Part shown: piece after piece, positions 1 to 5,714 of the stretch
Position numbering within the stretch: the first letter of the stretch is position 1
How the letters are laid out: the number at the start of each line of letters is the position of its first letter
Assembly (NCBI RefSeq): GCF_039871875.1
Contig: NZ_JBDPMD010000022.1
Location: forward strand, 1 to 64,000
Source: Sphaerisporangium sp039871875
Lineage (GTDB): Bacteria; Actinomycetota; Actinomycetes; Streptosporangiales; Streptosporangiaceae
Direction of reading: 5' to 3'
DNA: 64,000 bases
Notes under the pieces: generated by a model
Seen by the model: the letters and a program-made list of their open reading frames with translations, nothing else
Databases searched by the model: none
Told to the model about the DNA's origin: nothing
Translations under genes and position numbers: made by a program

Positions 1-116
1 TGCACCACTTCCGACGGCTGCGCATCCGCTGGGAGATCCGCGAGGACATCCACCGAGCCTTCCTCAGCCTCGGCTGCGCCCTCATCTGCTGGCGACGCCT
101 CACCTCATTGCGTTAG
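1..116 (+). pseudogene. IS5-type transposase, C-terminal end (cut by window edge)
   Basis: The reading frame is open from base 3 to a TAG at 114-116 and reads as 37 residues beginning HHFRRLRIRWEIREDIH. The pattern RxRxRWE-R-D-IH-AFL, followed by an ICWRR end, is characteristic of the last residues of IS5-family (DDE) transposases common in actinomycetes. The start lies outside the window, so I cannot tell whether the gene is intact. It abuts the mobile element and may mark an insertion within it. The terminal inverted repeat would be expected just downstream but I see no clear one before the next gene. Confidence 0.6.
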
Positions 117-153
117 GAGCTCTTAGCCTCTGCGGACTGGGGCTTGACGGCGC

Positions 154-378
154 TTAGCTCTTGAGTCGCCCCGTCTCCCTCGCCCAGTCGATGACGTCCG
201 AGAGCCACCACCAGTCTCGACCTGAGATCTTCCCCGCCGGCTCCGGGAACTTGGCCACGTTGACCCATTCCTTGGCTGACCGTCGGCGCCAGGCGACGAC
301 AGTGTTCTCTGATACGCCGAGGTGCTCGGCAATGCCGTCGATGCCAACAGGTCTCCACGGGGAAATAGGACGCTCCAT
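154..378 (-). CDS. small helix-turn-helix DNA-binding protein of the mobile element
   Basis: This 74-aa protein contains GIAEHLGVSENTVVAWRRR (about residues 15-33), a clear helix-turn-helix, followed by a wing-like segment and WWWLSDVIDWARETGRL. The layout is that of AlpA/MerR-like or excisionase-type DNA-binding proteins encoded by actinomycete integrative elements. I chose the ATG at 378 because conserved-looking sequence starts there; an in-frame start further upstream at 426 is possible. It is divergent from the small-gene operon starting at 563, so it may regulate that operon. The exact role is an inference. Confidence 0.6.
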   Translation of the reverse strand: MERPISPWRPVGIDGIAEHLGVSENTVVAWRRRSAKEWVNVAKFPEPAGKISGRDWWWLSDVIDWARETGRLKS

Positions 379-494
379 ACGCGTGAGTGTAAGCCCTTGG
401 GTCACGCATGTCTGCCCATGGCGCATGTCGAAACCGCGCGCATGTTGGGGATTGACTGGTGCATGCCCAAGCCATACAGTCATCTCAGCAAGAC

Positions 495-553
495 GGGCCC
501 GCCCGGTGCTGGAACACCGGACAGGCCCTTGATCCCCACCTGCACGAACAGGA
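495..553 (+). repeat. hairpin plus leader repeat, copy A
   Basis: Upstream of the gene at 563 lies a hairpin with stems GGGCC (495-499) / GGCCC (524-528) and CCGGTG (503-508) / CACCGG (515-520), followed by CTGCACGAACAGGA (540-553), whose AGGA is the ribosome binding site. The ATG is 23 bases after the start of this motif. The same arrangement recurs before the gene at 1983 (copy B). Confidence 0.6.
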
Positions 554-562
554 AGAGATCCA

Positions 563-1030
563 ATGGCGAAGCCTAATCCCCCGACCCTCACTCACGCCGA
601 GCGTCGCGCGTTCCTCTACAGCCTTGGCCGGTTTGACCTGGTCGAGGTCGTGTTCTGGTTCTTGCACAACCACGGCGCCATCCTCGACGGCGCCATCGCC
701 TACATGCGTTCCCGTGACGTGCTGCCGGTGGCGCTGGGCACCGAGGCCGACGCGTCCACCCGCCACGACGCCACCGAGGCCGACGAGCCCACCGCCACCC
801 GCACCCTCGGCACCCTCGCCGCCGGCCTCGGCATCACCTTCACCGAGAACCGCGCCTCCCTGACGGTCCACGAGCAGGGCAAGGCCGACCGCCGTGTTTT
901 GCGCCTGAAGGACGAGACCACCGAGCAGACCAAGGCCCGGGTCATCCGGGACTACCACCCCCACACCTCGGCCGAGTACCGGTTCGCGAACCAGGCCGCT
1001 CTCGGCAATGACGGCGGTGAGGTCCGGTGA
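563..1030 (+). CDS. hypothetical protein of integrative element, first gene of tiny-gene operon
   Basis: The product is 155 aa and starts MAKPNPPTLTHAERRAFLYS. I do not recognise a named domain. The N-terminal half is helical and hydrophobic (FDLVEVVFWFLHNHGAILDG), and the middle is rich in Ala, Asp and Glu. It has a good ribosome binding site (AGGAAGAG) and overlaps the next gene by four bases (GTGA), so the operon 563-1908 is translationally coupled. Proteins of this kind are common and uncharacterised in actinomycete prophages and conjugative elements. Confidence 0.6.
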   Translation: MAKPNPPTLTHAERRAFLYSLGRFDLVEVVFWFLHNHGAILDGAIAYMRSRDVLPVALGTEADASTRHDATEADEPTATRTLGTLAAGLGITFTENRASLTVHEQGKADRRVLRLKDETTEQTKARVIRDYHPHTSAEYRFANQAALGNDGGEVR

Positions 1031-1329
1031 CCACCGCCCTCCGGACCGTGTTGCGGTGCCCCGCTTGGTGCCGCAACGCCCACAGCGGTGGGCAGGTCGC
1101 CCTGCACACCCACGCCACCGCCCACACGGACGGCGCGACGGTGCTGGCGATCAGGGACTACACGACGATTCCGGCCAATGACTTCGTGGCCGTTGTCCGC
1201 GACACCGAACAGGTTCACGTGGCCGTGAAGGACGCCGGGTTCCTCGCCGAGTTGGTGGCCACCCGGATGCCGGAGTTCGCCGACGCGTTGCGGCGTGCCG
1301 TCGAGATTCTCCGGGGGGCGGACCAGTGA
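1027..1329 (+). CDS. DUF6907-like small protein (CPAWC motif)
   Basis: A 100-aa protein with RCPAWCRNAH near its N-terminus (about residues 10-19), the CPxWC-x-H signature of the DUF6907 group of actinobacterial proteins, which probably forms a small metal site with the Cys and His residues (inference). The rest alternates short strands and a C-terminal helix ending VEILRGAD. It starts with GTG overlapping the previous stop and is itself overlapped by the next gene. Two further proteins with the CxxWC signature are encoded at 1983 and 2872. Confidence 0.6.
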   Translation: MTTALRTVLRCPAWCRNAHSGGQVALHTHATAHTDGATVLAIRDYTTIPANDFVAVVRDTEQVHVAVKDAGFLAELVATRMPEFADALRRAVEILRGADQ

Positions 1330-1520
1330 GTGACCCCCTACTACTCACCGCCGGCCAGGCTGCCGAACTGGTCGACAAGATCCGTGAAGTCCTCCGCGAG
1401 GAACTCGCCGCGATGGAGCTCCGCCAGCGGGCCGAGTTCGCCGAGCTGTTGCGCCTGCAACGGGCCGAGTTCGCCGAGCTGCACAGAGAGGTCCGCGACG
1501 CGATCGGGGCGACCCGGTGA
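1326..1520 (+). CDS. small coiled-coil protein
   Basis: This 64-aa product is almost entirely helical and carries two near-identical 11-residue units, RAEFAELLRLQ and RAEFAELHREV, at about residues 35-56. The hendecad repeat predicts a straight coiled coil and oligomerisation. It starts at a GTG that overlaps the upstream stop and overlaps the next gene by four bases. No function is recognised; proteins of this size in phage elements are often regulatory or scaffold-like, which is only a guess here. Confidence 0.55.
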   Translation: MSDPLLLTAGQAAELVDKIREVLREELAAMELRQRAEFAELLRLQRAEFAELHREVRDAIGATR

Positions 1521-1699
1521 GCGGCCTGGTGCTGAGCGTCGACCAGGCGAGCGCCCTGGTCCGCGCGGTCAGCGACATGGCGGACGCGCTGCACACCATA
1601 AACCGGGTGTTGCAGGCCGCGGCCGTGCAGGCGGCTACACCCGTCCTGGTCGACCAGGTCGCGGAGCGTAGGGCACGTCGGCCCGGGGGGGCCCGATGA
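1517..1699 (+). CDS. small hypothetical protein
   Basis: A 60-aa product with one long amphipathic helix (DQASALVRAVSDMADALHTI) and a basic C-terminus (AERRARRPGGAR). It is coupled to both neighbours by four-base overlaps, which is the main evidence that it is a real gene. The helix resembles that of the preceding protein (both begin with a GQAAEL/DQASAL-V segment), so the two could be distant paralogues. Confidence 0.5.
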   Translation: MSGLVLSVDQASALVRAVSDMADALHTINRVLQAAAVQAATPVLVDQVAERRARRPGGAR

Positions 1700-1908
1700 A
1701 CCTCAACGTCGTTCACGTCCCAGGACTCACCGAATCGCAGGTCATCGTGTACGGCCCCAAATCCGAGTCGATGATCATCCTGTCGCCGGACCCGGACATG
1801 CCGACCGGCACCGAGGGTGAGCGCATCGAGTTCGTGTTCAAGCAGGGCCTTCGCGCCGGACTTGAGCTGGGCCGATCCATCGCCCACGAGTTCTTCGGCC
1901 CTGCCTAG
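1696..1908 (+). CDS. small hypothetical protein
   Basis: A 70-aa product, MNLNVVHVPGLTESQVIVYG at the start and a helix FKQGLRAGLELGRSIAHEFF at the end. No domain is recognised. The ATG overlaps the TGA of the upstream gene. A strong hairpin at 1914-1947 follows directly, so this gene probably ends the first part of the operon. Confidence 0.55.
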   Translation: MNLNVVHVPGLTESQVIVYGPKSESMIILSPDPDMPTGTEGERIEFVFKQGLRAGLELGRSIAHEFFGPA

Positions 1909-1913
1909 TAAGC

Positions 1914-1973
1914 GGTCCGGCCCGGTGTCTCACCACCGGGCCGGACCTGAACCCATCCCCTGCACGCACAGGA
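1914..1973 (+). repeat. 14-bp-stem hairpin plus leader repeat, copy B
   Basis: Perfect arms GGTCCGGCCCGGTG (1914-1927) and CACCGGGCCGGACC (1934-1947) enclose a six-base loop. After a short spacer comes CTGCACGCACAGGA (1960-1973), then ATG at 1983, again 23 bases after the start of the motif. It matches copy A at 495-553 in design and in the CTGCACG-ACAGGA box. It may act as an attenuator or processing site between 1908 and 1983, or as a terminator followed by a new translation start. Confidence 0.6.
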
Positions 1974-1982
1974 GCGGATCTG

Positions 1983-2336
1983 ATGGATCACCTTAAGCCC
2001 GCGGTGCCGCCGCGGTGCCCGATCACCTGGTGCCGTGGCCACCACTCCGACCGGGCGACGGCGACCCGCCTGCATGACCGCAACGTCGAGCTGATCGACC
2101 CCGGTGACCCGGGCCTGACGACCGAGATCGACCTCCAGCAGGAGGGCGACCAGGGCACGCCCCGGGTCCGGATGTTCATCGGGGAGGCGGACGGGCGGTT
2201 CACCGGCCGGCACGTCGACATCTCCCCGCTCGCCGCCGCGGAGCTGGGGCGCCTGATCTCCCACATGCCCGCGGGTGACCTTCGGTTCTTGGGGGCGATG
2301 CTGTCGCGGGCCGGTGCGCTCGTGCTCGGCGAGTGA
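1983..2336 (+). CDS. DUF6907-like protein (CPITWC motif)
   Basis: A 117-aa protein with RCPITWCRGHHSDR near the N-terminus (about residues 11-24), a variant of the Cys-x-x-x-Trp-Cys plus His signature also seen at 1027 and 2872. The following part has strands (VRMFIGEADGRFTGRHVDIS) and a helix (PLAAAELGRLISHM). Its ribosome binding site lies in the leader repeat copy B. The downstream GTG of the HNH gene overlaps its stop. Confidence 0.6.
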   Translation: MDHLKPAVPPRCPITWCRGHHSDRATATRLHDRNVELIDPGDPGLTTEIDLQQEGDQGTPRVRMFIGEADGRFTGRHVDISPLAAAELGRLISHMPAGDLRFLGAMLSRAGALVLGE

Positions 2337-2641
2337 CCGCCAAGGTCAAGGCCCGGCCGCACCGTCACCGCCCCGGCGCGATTCGGGGCGAGGCGGGACG
2401 GGAGCTCCGCCGGCGCCTCGCACAGCGGGATGGTGCCCGGTGCTTCTACTGCCGGTTGCCGTTCCCGGACCCGACGCTGGCGACCCTGGATCACTACGTG
2501 CCGTCGTGCCTGTGGCGGTGCAGTGAGCCGTACAACCTCGTGCTTGCGTGCGCCCCCTGCAACAACACCAAATCCGACCGGTTGCCCTGGCCGCTGGTCT
2601 GGCTGCTGCTCGCGACCGTCCGCGTGACGGCCGCGGCCTAG
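2333..2641 (+). CDS. HNH-type endonuclease-like protein
   Basis: In this 102-aa protein, CFYCRLPF (about residues 36-43), LDHYVPSCLW and CAPCNNTKSD form the CxxC ... DH ... CxxCNxxK pattern of HNH/McrA-like nucleases with a structural zinc. The DH pair gives the metal-binding and catalytic histidine, and the final CNNTK matches the family's CNxxK ending. The length is typical of stand-alone HNH proteins of phages, where they assist terminase during packaging or act as homing enzymes. Which applies cannot be told from the sequence. Confidence 0.7.
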   Translation: MTAKVKARPHRHRPGAIRGEAGRELRRRLAQRDGARCFYCRLPFPDPTLATLDHYVPSCLWRCSEPYNLVLACAPCNNTKSDRLPWPLVWLLLATVRVTAAA

Positions 2642-2650
2642 GAGGACTTG

Positions 2651-2875
2651 ATGACGCTCTCCCCCGGAGACTTCGAGCACGTCGATTGCCTCGACTTGGA
2701 CGACGAGTCGACGTTCAGTATCAGCCTGGTCCGGCACGCCGAGAACGGCGGCCTGTACGTCGAGGTGCTGCACGGCGCCCGGTGGGGTGACCGGTTCGTG
2801 TACGTGCCCGTTGCCCTTCAGGTCGACTCGTTCGATGAGTTGGCCACGGCGGTGGGCACGGAGGCGGGCCGGTGA
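2651..2875 (+). CDS. small hypothetical acidic protein
   Basis: A 74-aa acidic protein (MTLSPGDFEHVDCLDLDDES...) predicted to be mostly beta. I preferred the ATG at 2651 to the TTG just before it because GGAGGA at 2641-2646 is well spaced for it. The next gene starts on an overlapping GTGA. The fold could be a reduced relative of the DUF6907 proteins, lacking the Cys pair. Confidence 0.55.
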   Translation: MTLSPGDFEHVDCLDLDDESTFSISLVRHAENGGLYVEVLHGARWGDRFVYVPVALQVDSFDELATAVGTEAGR

Positions 2876-3096
2876 CCGGGTGCCAGTCCTGGTGTACCGA
2901 CCACAGCGAACAGGTGTGCATGTCCGGCACGGTGAACGAGGTGACTCTCACGTGGATGCCGGGTGAGGATGCCACGGTGTGGTTGGACTGCTACGAGATG
3001 GACACCGGGATGACCCTCGACGACGCCGAGCGTGCGGCGTGGGCGATCTTGAGCAAGGCGTATGCCGCACGGCACACCCCGCGTCTGACCGGGTGA
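2872..3096 (+). CDS. DUF6907-like small protein (CQSWC motif)
   Basis: A 74-aa product with CQSWCTDHSEQVC at residues 4-16, the third CxxWC-x-x-H protein of this operon, followed by short strands and a C-terminal helix LDDAERAAWAILSKAYAA. It is the last recognisable gene of the rightward operon. Downstream DNA becomes repeat-rich. Confidence 0.6.
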   Translation: MTGCQSWCTDHSEQVCMSGTVNEVTLTWMPGEDATVWLDCYEMDTGMTLDDAERAAWAILSKAYAARHTPRLTG

Positions 3097-3422
3097 TCCG
3101 CGGCCCGGCCGGCGGTCGCGTCTGTGCCGCCGGTCGGGCCGTGTTCACGTGGTGTTTGCGCTGGTGGCACGCCGGTTTCCGGTCGCGGTGGTGGTCGCGG
3201 ATGTGGTCGCCGTTCCGGTCGCGACCATGCCCCCGGTCGCGACCGGTTTCGTGACCGGGACCGCGACCGGTAGGGCAATCTCCGGGGCATCCGGCGGGGC
3301 AGCGAACGGGGCAATCCAGGTGTGCAGAAGTGCACACGTGCCGGTCGCCTAGTGCGCTCCCCGGGTGGCACACTCGCCGGCGCCGAGCGCACCTAACCGG
3401 GCTCCGTGAGCGCACCTAGTGT
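3097..3422. repeat. non-coding stretch with 12-bp GGTCGCG direct repeats
   Basis: Four consecutive 12-bp units start GGTCGCG or GGTCGCC at 3181, 3193, 3205 and 3217; the palindrome GGTCGCGACC occurs at 3217-3226 and 3235-3244, with an inverted copy at 3261-3268. Two GAGCGCACCTA direct repeats lie at 3385-3395 and 3408-3418. An open frame across 3149-3352 encodes only Val/Ala/Thr-rich sequence and looks fortuitous. Regular spacing suggests protein-binding iterons, for instance a transfer (clt) or replication site as in actinomycete plasmids; this is an inference. Confidence 0.5.
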
Positions 3423-3676
3423 GCCGAGCTGGACGGCTGTCATGACCGTCCAGCTCGGCGAGGGTCCGCCCCCTGCGTGCGGGGATCGGAAGGCTTTCTG
3501 GCAGGTGTTGAGTACTCAACACCTGTCCGCCCCGGGCGCGCGGGGATCGAGAGAGCGTGGACTTCAAAGTCGGAATTCCGACTTTGTCCGCCCCGGGCGC
3601 GCGGGGGCAAGGATGTGGCACATCCTTGAATAGGGCGCTGAGCTGGGAAAACTACTGGTGATAATATCACCAGTAG
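3423..3676. repeat. array of variable palindromes alternating with CRISPR-like GC hairpin repeats (61-bp period)
   Basis: Three repeats begin GTCCGCCCC at 3464, 3525 and 3586, exactly 61 bp apart; the core CCCCGGGCGCGCGGGG resembles type I-E CRISPR repeats. The 33-bp intervals are not ordinary spacers: each ends flush against the next repeat with a perfect palindrome, half-site AGGTGTTGAGT (3503-3524) and AAAGTCGGAATTCCGACTTT (3566-3585). A 13-bp-arm hairpin (3424-3458) precedes repeat 1; AAGGATGTG/CACATCCTT (3609-3627) follows repeat 3, and a 12-bp-arm palindrome lies at 3652-3676. No cas genes are in the window. The degenerate repeat at 4451 has the same layout. Confidence 0.7.
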
Positions 3677-3688
3677 CCCAAAGTTGAT

Positions 3689-3807
3689 CTTGCCAGCGTC
3701 GGCAAGCTCACCCAACCACCGCCCTCGGAGCGGTGGTTCCCGGCGCCGGCGACCGTTGCGACCAGCGAAACAGATGCCCGCGCGGTGACCAGCACCACGC
3801 GGGCATC
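3689..3807. terminator. three further hairpins, last one the likely terminator of the 3813-4031 gene
   Basis: Hairpins are CTTGCC (3689-3694)/GGCAAG (3701-3706), AACCACCGC (3714-3722)/GCGGTGGTT (3730-3738), and GATGCCCGCG (3773-3782)/CGCGGGCATC (3798-3807). The last lies directly after the stop of the leftward gene and is a plausible terminator for it. There is no U-tract, as is usual in this GC-rich DNA. Confidence 0.5.
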
Positions 3808-3812
3808 ACCCG

Positions 3813-4031
3813 CTACGCCGGGAGGGATCTCACCGCTTGCGCGTACGTCGACCCGGACGGGACGTCCAGGAGATCGCACGCCCACCCCGGAAGGATGTCG
3901 GTGCAGTTCCACAGCTTCGTGAACCCGGGGCGCCGCATGTCCCTGGCCGCCGCGAGGCCGTGTTCCTCGATCGCCTCAAGGAACGGGTTCCGCAGGTCGC
4001 CGGGCGCGTGCCCGCTGATGAGCTTGCTCAT
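3813..4031 (-). CDS. small hypothetical protein of the element
   Basis: A 72-aa protein starting MSKLISGHAPGDLRNPFLEA, with WNCTDILPGWACDLLDVPSG near the end. The ATG at 4031 has a strong ribosome binding site (GAGAGGA, about eight bases upstream). No domain is recognised. It stands alone between two non-coding, palindrome-rich stretches, which suggests that it may act on those sites, but nothing in the sequence proves this. Confidence 0.6.
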   Translation of the reverse strand: MSKLISGHAPGDLRNPFLEAIEEHGLAAARDMRRPGFTKLWNCTDILPGWACDLLDVPSGSTYAQAVRSLPA

Positions 4032-4480
4032 GAATTGTCCTCTCACGTCATGACTGGCCTGTATCTGATCTGGCCGGAGTGTGAACCCGGCCCCACGCCT
4101 CGCCATGCCATGCCGTGATGGAAGTGACGATACCTCGCGCATGACGACCAGCGCCACGCACGGTGACCGTAATTGTCCCAGCGGGACCCCTCTCGGGAAT
4201 CGTTCCTGGCCCCTCCCCCACCGCTCGTATATGGGTGGTTGGGACGATTCCTTGGTCCGTTCTGCCCGTCGTGGCTGTCGTCGCTGTGCGTGACTATTAC
4301 GCCGCGTAAATGCGGGTGACTCGTCGGGATCCCGACGAGTCACCGAGGCATCCGTAATCGAACCATCACTCTCCGAGTGTCACGGGTCAGCTAGTGGTGA
4401 TGGGTCATGACCCATCACCACTAGTCCACGAAGATCGTCTGTTCGTGGACGTCCGGCCCCCTACACGCGTAGGCGCGCGA
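4032..4480. repeat. non-coding region with long perfect palindromes and a degenerate array unit
   Basis: GGAATCGTTCC (4196-4206) has an inverted partner, one mismatch, at 4241-4251. A perfect 28-bp palindrome spans 4316-4343 (half-site GTGACTCGTCGGGA) and a perfect 34-bp palindrome spans 4391-4424 (half-site CTAGTGGTGATGGGTCA). Hairpin GTCCACGAA (4424-4432)/TTCGTGGAC (4442-4450) directly abuts GTCCGGCCCCCTACACGCG at 4451, a diverged copy of the GTCCGCCCC repeat of the 3464-3610 array. I see no convincing gene here. Confidence 0.65.
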
Positions 4481-4829
4481 GAACATGCCTCGTGGACGTC
4501 TCCGTGGACCACGCCGAGAGGGGTTAGTGATCTGCTGTGGACCTCTCCGTAGACGTCGCGGGGGAGGGGTCGAGGCGCCCCACCTAACCCGGCCTAACCG
4601 GCTAACTCACCTAACTTTCCGCAGGCGGGAAGCCGGATGGGGCCCGGGTTAGCCCTAGGTGAGGAAACTAACCCGGTTACCCCGGCACCTAACCGCCCGC
4701 CGCGGATGGGCCTGGGCCTCGAGAGCGCAGGCCGCAGGGTCGAGAGCAGGCTCAAGAACCCTTGACCCTGCCTCAAGTCCTTGACCCTGGGGGTCCCGCT
4801 CTTGACCCTCTCTTGAGCCTGCCCGGGGA
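4481..4829. repeat. iteron-like direct repeats (GTGGAC, CTAAC, TTGACCCT families)
   Basis: Two 21-bp imperfect direct repeats start GTGGACGTCTCC at 4492 and GTGGACCTCTCC at 4537. Between about 4582 and 4690 CTAAC occurs in six copies on this strand, with the inverted repeat CCGGGTTAG (4644-4652)/CTAACCCGG (4668-4676). CTTGACCC occurs at 4761, 4780 and 4801, enclosed by inverted arms CAGGCTCAAG (4747-4756) and CTTGAGCCTG (4812-4821). Several families of spaced short repeats in one non-coding stretch are typical of replication or control regions. No protein-coding frame is supported. Confidence 0.5.
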
Positions 4830-5081
4830 TCAGGACTTCTCGGCCGGCGGTGGGGTGACGAACGTGCCCAGGCCGCGGACCACGTAGGCGTCGCCGGCGT
4901 CGACCAGGCGCCGGAGTGCCTTGCGTGCGGTGCCGCGCGCCACGCCGAACTCCTGCACGAGCGCGTGTTCAGACGGCACCGGAGTGTCGGGCGGGTAGGT
5001 GCCGTCCGCGATGCGCTGCCTGATCGTCTCGGCGATGTAGTTCGCCTTGATCACGTTAGGTGGCCAGTTGATCTCGTCCAC
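4830..5081 (-). CDS. minimal GntR-family transcriptional regulator
   Basis: The product is about 83 aa and consists only of a GntR winged helix: AETIRQRIADGTYPPDTPVP, SEHALVQEFGVARGTARKAL, then RRLVDAGDAYVVRGLGTFV, the wing. There is no effector domain, as in short GntR regulators of actinomycete plasmids and elements such as the KorSA type (family resemblance only). The start is uncertain: GTG at 5081 fits the domain; a GTG at 5129 would overlap the operator. It is divergent from the genes at 5168-5664 and shares the operator at 5124-5149 with them. Confidence 0.75.
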   Translation of the reverse strand: MDEINWPPNVIKANYIAETIRQRIADGTYPPDTPVPSEHALVQEFGVARGTARKALRRLVDAGDAYVVRGLGTFVTPPPAEKS

Positions 5082-5123
5082 CCGGCGACCGTAGTTCCGC
5101 ACCCGTGACCCCAGATACCCACA

Positions 5124-5149
5124 GTTCACCAGTGGTGAACCATGGTGAA
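5124..5149. promoter_or_regulatory. operator of the divergent GntR/5168 promoter region
   Basis: GTTCACCAGTGGTGAAC (5124-5140) is a perfect inverted repeat with a three-base centre, and GGTGAA is repeated at 5144-5149. It lies between the GntR gene and the start at 5168. GTACGGT ends about five bases before that ATG and could be a -10 element giving a leaderless transcript. Binding by the neighbouring GntR protein is inferred. Confidence 0.6.
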
Positions 5150-5167
5150 GTCACGTACGGTGGCCCC

Positions 5168-5374
5168 ATGCGACCCACCACCCAGGGCGACGACAGGCCC
5201 GAACTGGCCGAGTTCGACAACGTCCACCAGGACGACGACGGCCTTTGGCACGCAACCCACACGTCCGGCGAGGCGATCAGCGGCGAGTCCTGGCCCGAGT
5301 TGGAGGCAATGGCCGTCGCGATCCGGGTCGCTTCGAGCTGGACCAAGTCGAGGGACGCGGGGTGGTCGGTGTGA
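5168..5374 (+). CDS. small hypothetical protein, GntR-controlled
   Basis: A 68-aa protein, MRPTTQGDDRPELAEFDNVH at the start, then strands (DGLWHATHTSGEAISGESWP) and a helix (ELEAMAVAIRVASSWTKSR). The pattern is HicB-like in feel (a short antitoxin-like beta-alpha domain) but no HicA partner is recognised, so I do not assign it. The ATG at 5168 was chosen over upstream frames because the operator lies immediately before it. The next gene starts on the overlapping GTGA. Confidence 0.55.
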   Translation: MRPTTQGDDRPELAEFDNVHQDDDGLWHATHTSGEAISGESWPELEAMAVAIRVASSWTKSRDAGWSV

Positions 5375-5664
5375 CAGCGGACCTGACTCCGGCGCAGGGT
5401 GCCACCACCGAGCACGGACACCACGTACCTCACCCGGTCAACAACGCCGACAAGATCCGGTGGTGGCCTGCTCAGCGTGAACAGCGGGAGCGTGAACTCC
5501 GCTGGACGTGTTCGTGCAGGTCTGTGGTGTACGTCCTGGTGGCCGGTGGCGGGGGTGCGTGGATACGGCGCTTCCACTCCTCCGAGACCACCGAGACCGT
5601 ACGCATGCACCCGGACGCGGCCGTCGCGCTATGGGCGAAAATCCTCGCCGGGGAGGCCGTGTAA
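5371..5664 (+). CDS. small hypothetical protein with Cys pair
   Basis: A 97-aa protein starting at a GTG that overlaps the upstream stop. The middle has WWPAQREQRERELRWTCSCR followed by strands (SVVYVLVAGGGGAWIRRFHS) and a short helix (DAAVALWAKILAG). The TCSCR pair is the only likely metal or redox site. It forms a two-gene unit with 5168-5374. No function is recognised. Confidence 0.55.
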   Translation: MTADLTPAQGATTEHGHHVPHPVNNADKIRWWPAQREQRERELRWTCSCRSVVYVLVAGGGGAWIRRFHSSETTETVRMHPDAAVALWAKILAGEAV

Positions 5665-5714
5665 GACCAGACTCCCGCCCTGGCCTGTCCTGTCGCATGG
5701 GGTCCGGGGTGGGT

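Noticed and set aside
3149..3352. Open frame of 67 codons
   Set aside because: The product is only Val, Ala, Thr and Pro repeats created by the GGTCGCG direct repeats; there is no convincing ribosome binding site.
3464..3610. Annotation as a true type I-E CRISPR array
   Set aside because: Period and repeat core fit, but only two intervals exist, both end in perfect palindromes abutting the repeat, the first and last repeats are degenerate and no cas gene is present in the window. I therefore call it a repeat array and flag the resemblance.
4081..4293. Rightward 70-codon frame
   Set aside because: No ribosome binding site, unusual composition, and it lies in the upstream region of the 3813-4031 gene.
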